From: Aplectana chamaeleonis
Taxonomy: Eukaryota > Nematoda > Chromadorea > Rhabditida > Cosmocercidae
Assembly: GCA_029168955.1 (NCBI GenBank)
Contig: JAPDOI010000420.1
Coordinates: forward strand, 511,001-575,000
Length of the DNA stretch: 64,000 nt
Direction of reading: 5' to 3'
The position numbers were made by a program, and so were the translations under genes. The notes under the pieces are model-generated. The model saw nothing but the letters and a program-made list of their open reading frames with translations. It ran no database searches and was not told where the DNA came from. Below are positions 44,519 through 56,785 of the stretch, in pieces. Positions within the stretch are counted from its first letter, which is position 1, and each line of letters starts with the position of its first letter.

Positions 44519-44760
44519 GACTCAGGCGATTCTCGGCCCCGAGCCGCACGGAACAGCAATCGGAGCCGCCTGACAGTTCGGCTCGTTCTCCCAATCTCAG
44601 GGCCACCGCTGTTGCTGTCCGGGCGAACTGGAGCAGCCCGGACTGCAACAGCGGTGGCCAGAAAAGCAGCGGCAGTGGCCCGGACAGCAACAGAAACCAA
44701 CTCGCAGATTGAAAGAACGAGCCGAACTGTCAGGCGGCTCGGGGCCGAGAATCGCCTGAG
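44519..44760. repeat. GC-rich foldback
   Basis: 'ctcaggcgattctcggcccc' at 44520 is mirrored by 'ggggccgagaatcgcctgag' at 44741-44760; inner blocks 'gacagttcggctcgttc' and 'gaacgagccgaactgtc' also pair. Mirror-image 154-codon frames on the two strands arise from this symmetry and are not genes. Confidence 0.75.
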
Positions 44761-44764
44761 GATG

Positions 44765-45229
44765 CTTAAAGGCATCGTACTCGCAGAAAACCGTATATTA
44801 TTTTTCATGTTTTTGTGTAGCTTGGCTTCTCTAGTGAACGAAAATGTCGAAGGGGCCCATGAAAACCTTCATTTGTAAAGAAAAGTCAATAGGAACACAT
44901 TGTAAATACGATTTTGAATTTCGCGCCAAAATCCTTTTTTGAGTTTTCTGCTACTGGAAGCCTCGTCGCTGTCATTTTCGGAGTTTTTCTGCGTGTGGAG
45001 TTCGTGGCGTAACTATTTTTCATGTTTTCTTATGGTCGCACCAATATTCTAGGAAAAAGTGCTAGATGACTGGTGAGAATTGGTGGCGGATCTTCATCTT
45101 TGATGCCTTCCAACCTCATTGCCCAACGTTTTTGGGGCGCCAAAGTTTACCAGTGTGGTCTACCGGGCTCAATTATGAAATTGAGCCTGAAAAATGAAAA
45201 TTGGATTCCAGCGTGAACGATGCCTTTAA
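44765..45229. mobile_element. TTAA MITE, M2 family
   Basis: Tips 'ttaaaggcatcgtactcgc' and 'gcgtgaacgatgcctttaa'. A second, truncated member lies at 61735-62108. Confidence 0.75.
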
Positions 45230-45239
45230 ATTAATCGTC

Positions 45240-45568
45240 ATTCGAATATTCGAATTTCGAATATTCGTTCGTTCGAAATAAAAAATGAACGAATTTATTC
45301 GAAATTCGTTCGTTCGGAATAAAAAATGAACGAATTTATTCGAAATTCGTTCGTTCGAAATAAAAAATGAACGAATTTATTCGAAATTCGTTCGTTCGAA
45401 ATAAAAAATGAACGAATTTATTCGAAATTCGTTCGTTCGGAATAAAAAATGAACGAATTTATTCGAAATTCGTTCGTTCGAAATAAAAAATGAACGAATT
45501 TATTCGAAATTCGTTCGTTCGGAAAAAAAAATGAACGAATTTATTCGAAATTCGTTCGTTCGGTCTCT
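45240..45568. repeat. 41-bp satellite, right end of the hAT-like element
   Basis: About eight units of exactly 41 bp ('gaaattcgttcgttcg', 'aataaaaaatgaacgaattt'), each itself a dyad. Motif and period differ from the left-end satellite. Confidence 0.9.
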
Positions 45569-45589
45569 TTTTAAAAAGTCCTCACTCTA

Positions 45590-46720
45590 CTACACAGCGC
45601 TACGTGCACTTTATTGCGGTCTGGAAATCACAGTCCAAACACTTCCTGTTTGGATTCAAACCCTAACAATTACTAAGTATATTTCAGGATTGTCCTCTTC
45701 ACTGCAATTTTGAATAACTTTTCAGACTTGAATAAAAAAAGTTGAATAGGAGGAAAGTTAATAAAAAAGGACGCTGAAGTTCACCAAAGATTCAGATTCT
45801 GACATCACCTTCAATGTATTTTTGTACCCTAATAAACTTATGCACATACATATCTAGTCTGTACAAATACACGTTTAATAATATACTTTGTATGCGTGTG
45901 CTATCTCAGTACGTTGCAAGCGCTTTTTGTCCGATACCCGCATCATTCTAGCTAAAACGACGTCAAAAATTCCCTGTTTCAACGATCTCACATAATGAAA
46001 TTTTCCCTGGATTCGTGTTATACGAAATATTTTTCACTAGGGCTTGAGTATATCCGGTTTTAAACAAGAGAAGTGATGTGAATCAAGGATGGAATTCTTT
46101 GGACTGATCAATCCCTCCACGAAAGTACCACACATTCCTTTTCGGGCCAGCAGCTAGCAGAATTCCGAGTTGCGCAAGTTTTTAGGTCCCATAATCCCGA
46201 TTTCCGAGATCCGGAAACTTGTTTTGGTATCTGAAACTTCGATATTGTTCCGATTTCCGAAATTCAAAGATTTATTCCGCTCATCCCTGGTTGGGTCGCA
46301 TATAGCGCAGTGGAAAGAGGACCCGCGCAAGGTTGAGCCATCGTTTTTAATCACCTAAACAAACTAAACATTCAAAAAAGGAAACATTGAAAATTGAAAC
46401 GTCCGAAAAAAGGTGGACGAATTCGACAATCGAAAATTTTGCAGTAGAATATATGTCAGGTCAGTTTTTCTGTGGTAGAGCGACTTTTTTTGAATCTCGG
46501 TGCTTTTAAAATACTGCTACAAAATATATTTGTCCAAACGCTTCCTCAGCCCTTTCCCGTCTTTAACGTGGTTTTGTTGTCTTGTTTTCATAACTGTTTT
46601 GAATTTGATTTTATACCATTCCACAGGTGCGCATCACAAGATCGTTTTTGTGTAAGGTTATGCATACATTTTTATCTTTGTCGGTTGTAAACACATATAC
46701 TAATCGTCCCTGAATAATTT
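45590..46720 (+). repeat. Repeat R, copy B, continued
   Basis: Counterpart of 10200-10435 plus 14179-14613 and beyond. It has no PLE (uninterrupted near 45860) and no M1 MITE (single TTAA near 46350), and keeps the about 55-bp block missing from copies A and C. A box at 46302-46312. Its distal part (46560-46700) resembles 5290-5420. Confidence 0.8.
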
Positions 46721-49700
46721 TCAAAAAATGATTATCTATTGCTATTGGCCGGCAATAGATAATTATTTTTTCTAAAAGTTCAAAAAATGTAAAGAAAGCA
46801 GCACCAGTCTTTATTAATATTGTTAATAACTGAAAATACCCAACCGTTATTGATAAAAATGATAAGCCCAAACTTTTTCAAAAAATATAATAGAATCTTT
46901 CAAAGCTGATCAAACTTTTATTTAACGTCAGAAAAACTAGAGTCATTATTTAAAAATTTATTCTCCAGAGTGCCACTTTACTTATCACTACAGATAATAA
47001 ACTCAAGAAAACTTTTAAAATTATTATAAATATTAAAACAAATGAGCAGGACTATCCTATAACAAATTTAGAAAACTTTTACAAAACTCATTACAGTTCG
47101 GTCTTTTTTGCAAATACCGTTTCCGGCGAAACATTGATACTCTTACCAAAATTGGAATTCACTGTTTATTCTCATGATCATTAACAATAATTGATAAAAG
47201 AAGATAAGTTTCGAAAAAAAAAATTCAAGTGTCTTTTTTTCAGATTCTTCATTTTCATCAGACTTTGGCCAGCAAAAAATACTTTCTTATGTGACGATTT
47301 TTGATTTTTCATCACTATATAAATGTAGATTTAAGGTACTGCTACGTGCCTTCATTAGAGGACATTTAACGAAGAAGTCAGTGAGATATTATACATCGAA
47401 TAGCGATTCCTACGGGATTTGACTTTTCAGCAAAGACTTATGCTATCATATTCCAAGAAAGAAACGACATTCAAGTGTTATTTGTGCTAATATCAGTTTC
47501 AGGTTTTCCCAAAAAATTTTCCGAGTGGGAAGTTCTATCGAATCTTGAAAAAAATCGAAAAACGAGAAGTTGCGTGACCTGGTTATGTGCCATTTTCAGC
47601 CTCCTAGAAAGTAAGAAATCGATTCTCAACGTAAGCAAATTTTACATAAATAGAGTCCATTTGGATATTTGCCCATGTCCGAGTCTTTAACCGAGAGCAT
47701 AATTACGTCCAAGTCGCTGGCACTGTTTGTCACCAAAGGCAACACTGGCCGCAGACAGTTCTGCGCCCCGATGTTGAGACGATTTACCTAATTACTAGGA
47801 CTTGTATGTATCCAGGTAATATAATTTCTCCTCCTAGCATCAATTTGAAGTGGTAGGCAGCATCGGGTTTCCAAAAATTTTAAGATGATTTTTAAGATGT
47901 TCTAGACCCGACGAGGTCCCATTTTCTGTCCCATGTTGTGTTGGAAATTCGAAAATAGCATTAGCAGCTGTAACAAAAAATAGAAATCTCTTGGGCCATT
48001 CACTCATTCCTGAGTTTTTAGATGAGGTTATAATCGAACCAGGGCGGGGCTCTACCCGACGAAAGGCAACCCCTGCCGTCCACATTTTGCATCTCCTGTG
48101 TTGGTGCAATTTTCTCGATAACTAGAACCCACTCATTCTAACAGTGAGCAATAGTATTTTCGGAACACCCAATCTCAGAGTACAAAAAAACATTTGGAAG
48201 TTATATCGCGATTTTTTAAAATTTAAAAATTTAGAGTTTTTAAGCAGATTTCCTCGAATTAGAGTCCTATTTCTTCTCTTTCTAGGAAAGCTGTAAAAAC
48301 CAGCTAACAATGACTGTGCAGAGGACGTTTCGTAGACAGATATTCCAATTTTTGGAAGAGCTGAAGAATTTTTCGTTTGTTTTATGTTAGTCAAAACATG
48401 ACTCTTCGGTCAAAAACAACATTCTTGTTACTTCTCCTATCTCCAGTCGGGCTCATATGGGATTTAGACTCGAGGAATAGTTGTCAATTTAGTATACGCG
48501 CGTGAAGCGAACGCGTCACGCGCGTTCAGCACCAGACGCTTGGCTTCGGGCGAGACTTGACCACCACTATCCCTTTCTGGGGTCTCATCACACCTAAGCA
48601 CCGAGACCCTAGCGCCGCTCTCAAGACCTACTACTACGCCACGGCGCGGCCTAGGCCGATTGGCTGCCGCCGAGCTTGCACGACTTCAGGTGGGGGGGGG
48701 GCAGGGCTGAACACGCGAGCTTGAAACCCTTACGCCCTTTTGCCGTCGCGGAAAATGCAGCTTCTGAGCTACAATGAAGCCAGTGTTTTGGATTACTAGA
48801 AAATGAGCCGGAAGTTGGCAACTAGCTTCTTTCGACATGAGAATGCTGGCGAAATCGATTCGCGATCGGAACTGGTAATGAGAAAGTAAAGCGCGGCAAA
48901 CGCTGCTATAGCGGTAATAACGATCGAGAACTTTTCTCCTCCACCGCCGCGTTTTATTAATTTCCTTAGGAGCGGCATTTGACGCGGCAGCAAAGGTATG
49001 AAAAGGGCGTTAGGCCAATGTTATATGTAGTTTTGCTACACGAGGTCGCGTCGCTCTCCACAGCGACAGCGACCGCCTCCCGCCCTTCAAATCTGTCGTT
49101 GTCGCAGTGCGCTGCACAGCGACGAGTGCGAGTATGGAGCTTCGGGAACCGCTCTGCCCCTTAACAAATCACACGTATCGATCACACGTTGTTCAGACAG
49201 GTAATTGCAAGTAAACATGTTCTGCCACTTCGACAGGCATGTTTTAACATTAGGAGCCGATCGGTCCCCCGAAAGTCTATACCGCTATTCTGCAGCGACA
49301 GCGATAGGGCAACGACAGGCATCGGCACATTTGCAGTATGTCAGCCCTCCACGACACCTCGCTGCGACAGTCACGTGACAACTGTTCCTACGATGGCCAG
49401 TGTCATTACTCCGATCCTGGTCCCGCATTTGTGCTAAATGCCATTACTGCCGCTCATGGCAGCGACAAGGTATACACGTTTATACTCCCGCCGCCGAGAG
49501 GCGCGGCGTAGCGCGATCCTATAATATCGATCGTGCCACGCCGAGCACGGCTGTGCGTAACTGGGCCTGAGCACAACCAAATTTCTCCAGCCGCAAAGAC
49601 CACACCTAGCTAATATTTATAGAGTAGTCATTGTAGATTAGTGAGCTCAATCGCTCCCGTCCGTATATCAAGTAACTGTTTCTCTGGAACGGGAGGGTTT

Positions 49701-49960
49701 TGGGAGCTGAAACCCTGATACTGTCCATATCTGCCTGACAGCTACATAATAGATGCGAAAACGAGAGAATCGGTTTGTATTGGCTGGCCGATCAAGCCAG
49801 CCTATCGCACCGATGGAGCACCTTGTACGGTGACGCAATACTTCACACGATCCAAGCGTGGGAGAACCCCAATTTGGGCGTGCGGTGAATAGGTCAAGAT
49901 GGTGCTTTAATAGAGTGTGCTTCGAAAGATTTATCAGAAAAAGCAGCTTCTAATCAAAAG
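46721..49960. other. Unassigned stretch, no supported gene
   Basis: 46860-47340 is AT-rich. 47480-48400 holds only short frames. 48480-48720 is GC-rich with a 'cgcgcgtgaagcgaacgcgt' type dyad and a G run. 48830-49440 is GC-rich with repeated 'cagcgacagcga' motifs. 49470-49560 is a fragment of the GC-rich MITE family seen at 35729. I recognise no protein. Confidence 0.4.
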
Positions 49961-50116
49961 GTGATTGTGCCCTTCGATTATTCGAATTTCAAAAATTCGA
50001 ATATGCTCTTCAAAATAATCGAATTTCGAGTATCATTCGAAACCCTGTTTTTGAAATATTCGAATTTCGAATACCATTCGAAAGTCTGTTATTGAAATAT
50101 TCGAATTTTGAATATT

Positions 50117-53100
50117 ACAATACTCGCCCTAATTTACTCAAAGAAGTCGCGAAAGTCGCGACTTTTGCGACTTTTCGCCATAACTCGTTTCTTTCTCCAT
50201 TTTTCCCTATTGTGTGTGGTACCATTCGAAAGCAAACGTCGCCCTCTATCCGATTCGATAAAGAAGTTCTGAGAAAGTCCATTTTCGTACTGCTCGCCTA
50301 CTCGAAGTACCTGAGGTGAGCCATAAACGGGCGCTCCCGAGATAATTACTCTCCTGTCGGCGAACGCATGCATGCCCACGAGAAGTCGACAGAGTTAGTC
50401 ACTCACGTTCTTTCGTAGAAACATTGTAAATAGAGATTGGCAGAGTAGTTGTTTCACGGAATAAAATTCAATTCACTGGCATTGAGGTTCAAACTTTAAA
50501 ATGTAATGGCTTTTTCTAAATTCAGCTGAGGGGCTGCTGAATTGTCACCGCACACTTTCCGCTAATTCGGAGATTTTCGCAAACTTCCCACTTCATTTTC
50601 AAGGCGAAATTCGTGACCTTTTGAATAGCTATTCTCACTCATGTATGCACAATAATTAACTGAATATAATTATGATTTTTTTCGTTTTTTTTTTGGAAAT
50701 TTTCAATTTCTTTCAGATTTTGAGAATTCGAGTTCAGTTCAAAAATTTCGCATCTGATTCAATTTTTAACATTGGAAACTTATTCAAAGTTCGGAAGTTC
50801 TGCGTTTTATTCAAAATTAATCGTGATTTTGAACTTCCCTTTTTTTTCAAACTTTCGATTTGATTTTTTTTTGGGAAACTCTTGCTTATTCAAAGTTTTG
50901 GGAGCTCGGTAATATGTTCAACTTTTTAATACTACAAATTCAATCAATTTCAATGATTCAGAATGTAATTCAATTTTATTTCTGATTTTCGAATTCGATT
51001 CTTTTCTGATTTTCTAGTCGGCAGTTGATTCAAATTTTTAACACCGCAAATCTACTCGAATCTCAAAATTCTGAATTTAATTCGAATTCACTCCTGATTA
51101 TTGAATTCTGATTTTCTATTTGCAAAGTTCTGAATTTGTTTCAGATTTTGAAAATATATATATTTAAATTTTTATAAACTGAGTTTGATTAAAATTTTGA
51201 AACCTAAAATTTAAAGCGAACTTTAAAATTCCGAACTGTCCAAAATTTTGAATTTATTCAAAATTTCGGATGTAGTTCAAATTTTGAGAGTTAGACAAAC
51301 TTTTCAGCATTTGGAAACATTGTTGAAGAATAAAAAGAGCGAATCCTGTCGAATTTTTCATTTTTCGTCGCGATATTAATTCATATTAAATGTATTTAAT
51401 ATTTTGTTTTCTTTCTTTTCTTTTTTAATTTAAAAATCTTCAATTTCACCTATTTATTGTTTTTATCATTTTTATGTATTGAATACAATTTTCTTGAATA
51501 CCTATTTATAACTTTATTCAAGCCACTGATCGATCTAAAAAGCACCCAGAATTGCAGAAGTTCCAAGATTTTAGAAGTACTAGGGCTTCTACGAGTGGTG
51601 GTGTACAGATTTGGAGCCTTGCCAACGCTAGCCCTGTGCGTGACCCTTCATCCCTCGCTGGCCATTTACCAACGCGGGCTGGCCTTCTCCGCCGCCACTG
51701 ACCAGCACATATCGACTGGACGGCCCACACGAGACCGAAATATGGAAGAATCTTCAATAAATATGCGTTCCCATACACTCCGCGGTCAAAATTAAGACGA
51801 CTTCAGAGAATTTTTAAACCTTTTTCTTAATTCAAAATTTAAATTTTTTTTAGAGTTCATGAAAATTTTATCAAAATTTATATTATTCTAAATGTTTCCA
51901 ATGTACGTTTTTTTCTGTAAGAATTTCGAATTTTTTCATCCATCATATTTATTATATTAAATATTTTTAAGCATTATTCACTAATTTCTTGAAAATTTAT
52001 TTTACTAGCTATTAAAGCCACTTATAGATCCAAAATGCATCTAGAATGGCAGAAGTTCCAAGTTTTCAGAAGTTCTAGGGCTTCTACGAGTGGTGGTGTA
52101 CAGATTTGGAGCCTTGCCAACGCTAGCCCTCTGCGTGACCCTTCACCCCTCGCTGGCCGGCCCATTTACCAACACGGGCTGGCTTTCTCCGCCGCCACTG
52201 ATCAACACATATCGACTCGAAATTAGTGAATAATGCTCTAAAATATTTAATATAATAGATATGATGGATGAAAAAATTAGAAATTCTTACAGAAAAAAAA
52301 CGTACATTGGAAACATTTAGAACAATATACATTTTGATAAAATTTTCATGAACTCTAAAAAAAATTTAAATTTTGAATTAAGAAAAAGGTTTAAAAATTC
52401 TCTGAAGTCGTCTTAATTTTGACCGCGGAGTGTATGGGAACGCATATTTATTGAAGATTCTTCCATATTTCGGTCTCGTGTGGGCCGTCCAGTCGATATG
52501 TGCTGGTCAGTGGCGGCGGAGAAGGCCGGCCCGTGTTGGTAAATGGCCAGCGAGGGATGAAGGGTCACGCACAGGGCTAGCGTTCGCAAGGCTCCAAATC
52601 TGTACACCACCACTCGTAGAAGCCCTAGAACTTCTAAAATCTTGGAACTTCTGCAATTCTGGGTGCTTTTTAGATCGATCAGTGGCTTGAATAAAGTTAT
52701 AAATAGGTATTCAAGAAAATTGTATTCAATACATAAAAATGATAAAATCAATAAATAGGTGAAATTGAAGATTTTTAAATTAAAATGAAATGAAACAGAA
52801 TATCAAATAAATTCAGTATGAAATAATATCGCGATGAAAAATGATGAATTCGACAGGATTTGCTCTTTTTATTCTTCAACAATGTTTACAAATGCTGAAA
52901 AGTTTGTCTCACTCTCGAAATTTGAACTACATCCGAAATTTTGATTAAATTCAGAAATTGGGACAGTTCGAAACTTTAAAGTTCGCTTTAGATTTTAAGT
53001 TTCAAAATTTTAATCAAACTCATTTTATCAAAATTTAATAAATATATAATTTCAAAATCTTAAATAAATTCAAAAATTCGCAAATAAAAATCAGAATTCA

Positions 53101-54465
53101 ATAATCAGAAATAAATTTGAATTAAATTCAGAGTTTTAAGATTCAAATAGGTTTGCGGTGTTAAAAATTTGAATCAACTGCCGACTTTTCAAAACATGAA
53201 GCAGTCAAGAGACCTATGAAAAACCTGAAATATATTTGAAAATCCGAAAAAAAGAGAATTTTCAAATCATAAATAGATTTGGATTTCGAGGTTAGAAATA
53301 AATTTGGAATAAACTTGAAAAAAATTTGGATTTCAAAAATCAGAATTGAATTTGAATTAAACTTAGAATTTTTATAATTCGACTAGTTTTCTAATGTTAA
53401 AAATCGAATTAATTGCGGTTTTCGTTCTAAATTCAAATTAACAAAATTTGAGACAAGTCGCAAATAAAAAAACCGAAAAAACTTGTTGTTAAATTCAATT
53501 GATTATTACGCAGATTCTATTGAAGTGGATACAAATTGTTGTCGCCTGCGTGGAGTGGGTTTCGAAACCTGAAATGAATTCGAAAATAAGAAAAAAAAAT
53601 TCAATTACATTCTGAATCATTGAAATTGATTGAATTTGTAGTATTAAAAAGTTGAACATATTACCGAGCTCCCAAAACTTTAAATAAGCAACAGTTTCCC
53701 AAAAAAAAAAATCAAATCGAAAGTTTGAAAAAAAAGGGAAGTTCAAAATCACGATTAATTTTGAATAAAACTCAGAAATTCCGAACTTTGAATAAGTTTC
53801 CAATGTTAAAAATTGAATCAGATGCAAAATTTTTGAATTGAACTCGAATTCTCAAAATCTGAAAGAAACTGAAAATTTTCAAAAAAAATGAAAAAATTAT
53901 AATTATATTCGGTTAATTATTGTGCATACATAAGTGTAAATGGCTATTCAAAAGGTCACGAATTTCGCCTTGAGAATGAAGTGGGAAGTTTGCGAAAAAT
54001 TCTCCGAATTAGCGGAAAGTGTGCGGTGACAATTCAGCAGCCCCTCAGCTGAATTTAGAAAAAGCCATTACATTTCAAAGTTTGAACCTCAATGCCAGTG
54101 AATTGAATTTTGTTCCGTCAAACAACTACTCTGCCAATCTCTATTTACAATGTTTCTACGAAAGAACGTGAGTGACTAACTCTGTCGACTTCTCGTGGGC
54201 ATGCATGCGTTCGCCGATAGGAGAGTAATTATCTCGGGAGCGCCCGTTTATGGCTCACCTCAGGTACTTCGAGTAGGCGAGCAGTACGGAAATGGACTTT
54301 CTCAGAACTTCTTCATCGCATCGGATAGAGGGCGACGTTTACTTTCGAATGGTACCACACACTATAGGCAAAAATGGAGAAAGAAACGAGTTATGGCGAA
54401 AAGTCGCAAAAGTCGCGATTTCGCGACTTTCGCGACTTCTTTGAGTAAATTAGGGCGAGTATTGT
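50117..54465. repeat. 4.35-kb inverted repeat with 230-bp loop
   Basis: Arms 50117-51988 and 52219-54465 mirror each other; the right arm has about 375 bp extra (around 53180-53560). Arms are AT-rich with runs of 'aaattt' dyads plus one GC-rich island of about 200 bp (51530-51720 and 52485-52690). The loop (51989-52218) holds a third, direct copy of that island. Flanks carry TTCGAA motifs. Mirror frames on both strands are by-products of the symmetry. Confidence 0.9.
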
Positions 54466-54628
54466 ATTCGAAACCGCTTTTTACGAAGTATTCGAAATTC
54501 GAATATTGTTCGAAAGCCCGTTTTTGAAATATTCGAATTTCGAATATTATTCGAAAACCAAAATTTTCAAAGTCCGAATCTTGAATGATTCTAAATTCGA
54601 TAAATCATTCAATTATCTGATCTGCACT

Positions 54629-55121
54629 TTTAAAAGGCAGTGCTCACGACAAATGTGTTTCAGTTTCCACAAGGAATGGGTAGTGGAGGGGCAAACTGTA
54701 ACGTTGACGTCGAAAGAACGCATGAAAACGAGCCACGAAAAGCTCCAAAAAAGCCCGAAGTTGCCAATTCGAGCGCAAGGCAAATCCCAAAAGCGCAACG
54801 CACGCCCACCGACGTGAACAAATGAATGTTTGAGATCGTGAGATAGGCGATGATTTCCAATCATTAGCCTCGTTCTTCCCTTCATTCTCAACTTCTCTCT
54901 TTACTCAGGTCAGCTCGTATACATCGGCTGCAAAAGATGGAAGTTACAAGCCTCAGACAACTCGTCCACCATGTTTCCTTAGCTTAATGTTGGAGGGACC
55001 ATAACTCCGTTCCCAGAAGGTCTTGTACGAATTCAGAGACATCATTGGAATCAACATGGAGCCGTTTTCAAGATAGGCGGGAGAACAGAAAAACCATTTT
55101 TATCGTGAACACTGCCTTTAA
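54629..55121. mobile_element. TTAA MITE, M1 family
   Basis: Tips 'aaggcagtgctcacgac' and 'atcgtgaacactgcctttaa'; all M1 landmark blocks are present, close to 14614-15109. It sits directly at the edge of the TTCGAA-rich flank of the large inverted repeat. Confidence 0.8.
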
Positions 55122-55134
55122 TCGTTTTCATTTA

Positions 55135-55290
55135 TCACTCTGACCATTTGCTGGGCTTTGGAACTTGAAAAAAAAGCCATTTATAACCTAAAAATGTATA
55201 AAAATTCAATGCTGTGAAAAAAACTGCTATAGTGTACGCTGAGCTTTCAACTTTCAAACTTGAGCTTTCAACTTCAAAATTGAATAGGAG
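55135..55290 (-). repeat. Inverted copy of 29383-29500
   Basis: Shares 'ggaacttgaaaaaa', 'cactgaatttt'-type and 'caaaattgaatagga' blocks in reverse orientation with the sequence following R2 copy 2. Confidence 0.6.
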
Positions 55291-55481
55291 CTAGCTGCAT
55301 CCATTTCCTGCATCTTGATCAGAAATCAGCTCCCTAGCTGATCGAATAGTGCTCTTCCGAAATCGTGGACGCCAACTGAAAAAAATAAAGGAGATTAACA
55401 GTTTTTCGACTAAAATCACGAGGTCTTCGCCACTTTTCTCGAGTGTCGAGAAACCATTCCAAATCATTATTGAATGCATAG

Positions 55482-55647
55482 TATAGTTGTACAATTTCGA
55501 AAAAAATTTCGAACGAACGAAAATCGAAAAAATTTCGAACGAACGAAATTTGAAAAAAAAAATCGTTCGACGAATTTTCGAAGGAACGAAAACGAACGAA
55601 AAAAATTTCGAAATCTGTTTCGAAAATTTCGTTCGTGTACAACTATA
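55482..55647. mobile_element. 166-bp element with CGAACGAA interior
   Basis: Tips TATAGTTGTACA / TGTACAACTATA; flanks 'atgcatag' (55474-55481) and 'gtgcatag' (55648-55655), an 8-bp duplication with one mismatch. The interior is a palindromic run of TTTCGAACGAACGAAA-type motifs, so small that it is almost all terminal and subterminal sequence. Confidence 0.8.
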
Positions 55648-55774
55648 GTGCATAGACAAGTTTTTTACGCTCTTTTCAATGGAGAAAAATCGCATCTCCA
55701 CAGTTATTCTGAAAGCCGATTTCGGAATCGCAGGGTTGCGTATGGGCAAGTTAAAGCCAAACCTGCACCCCAGT

Positions 55775-55900
55775 TTCATACTATACTTTGTATGCGTGTG
55801 CTATGTCACTACATTCCAAGCGCTTTTTGTCCAACACCCGCCTCATTCAAGCTAATACGATGTCGAAAATTCCCTGTTTCAACGACCCTACAAAATGTTT
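55775..55900 (+). repeat. Repeat R fragment
   Basis: Matches the 'atactttgtatgcgtgtgct' to 'ccctgtttcaacga' part of repeat R in isolation; diverged. Confidence 0.65.
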
Positions 55901-56636
55901 TTCCGCCCAGCGATGATATTGCTTCGGATAATCAGGACTAATAAGAACTCAGACGAATAGGAGCTCGACGCCCACTCAGATTCGCCCATTTTCCCAAAGA
56001 CACGCGAAAGGCATGTGCTCGCCCTCATGACACGAGAGCGTGTCTATCGCAGACATGAGGGCGGGATGGTGCCTATCACGGGCGCAGCGTGCCTCCAAAA
56101 AGGGCTCTACGCCCAAGACGCTAATTTCCTATGAAGCATACGACGCGCTTGTAAGCCAGATCTCAAATGACTGCAGTACCCTAGGTTCAATTACCTAAGT
56201 TTGGGGTACCTGACCCCCCTCACCACTGGAGGGCCCGCTCCGTGCACTGACCGCGTCGCGTGACTGTGTGCCAGCCGCGTTGCGAGCCGGTGCTTGTGTA
56301 TATTCTTGGAACACAAAAAAACTCCCAGGGGCTTGTTTTCTGGCACGAGACAGCTGCTCGCCCACTACTCTCACTACAGCGGGCGACAAAATTTCGGATT
56401 TTGCGCTCCACGACCACTATTCCGCTGGCGATGCCGGCTTTTCAGCGGGCCGTGGAGCGGGTTTCTGTCTGAGCATCAGATATTTGCATACTAAATAGAA
56501 AACCTATTTCGAGCTCATTAGATACTGCGGAAACGTACAATTCAAAACTGAACCAACCCTGGGAGAAAAATATGGATTTGATTGTTGAAATAAGCATAAA
56601 TCGACCCAACATAAGAACTTAGATAGCAGATAAATA
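55901..56636. other. Unassigned stretch
   Basis: 56390-56490 is a diverged relative of 26380-26470 ('ccactattccgctggcgatg'). No coding support. Confidence 0.4.
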
Positions 56637-56785
56637 CAGTTGAAATCAATTATTATTTTATAGAACTAGAGCCAAGAGTTTTCGAAGACTTGGTAATGAA
56701 ACATAAAGCCTGGCTTGTTCGAATACGTCCGGGTGGAGCAAGCAGCGGAGCGAACTGTCATAGCCAAATATAACGATGATAAGGA

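Larger units (their letters stand above)
41535..45589. mobile_element. 4.06-kb hAT-like element in copy B
   Basis: Flanked by 'ctacacag' at 41527-41534 and 45590-45597, an exact 8-bp duplication; tips TAGAGTGAGGAC / GTCCTCACTCTA (12 bp). The repeat R sequence resumes exactly after it. Each end has a satellite, but the two differ: 42-bp units at the left, 41-bp units at the right. No transposase was recognised; the interior holds several nested MITEs. It is probably a non-autonomous element grown by nested insertion. Confidence 0.88.

Noticed and set aside
44344..44878. Mirror-image 154-codon frames on both strands
   Set aside because: They span a GC-rich foldback; symmetry explains both.
51457..52751. 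Identical 112-codon frames in inverse orientation
   Set aside because: They sit in the arms of the large inverted repeat, are AT-rich with a GC island, and have no motif; one duplicated non-coding sequence explains both.
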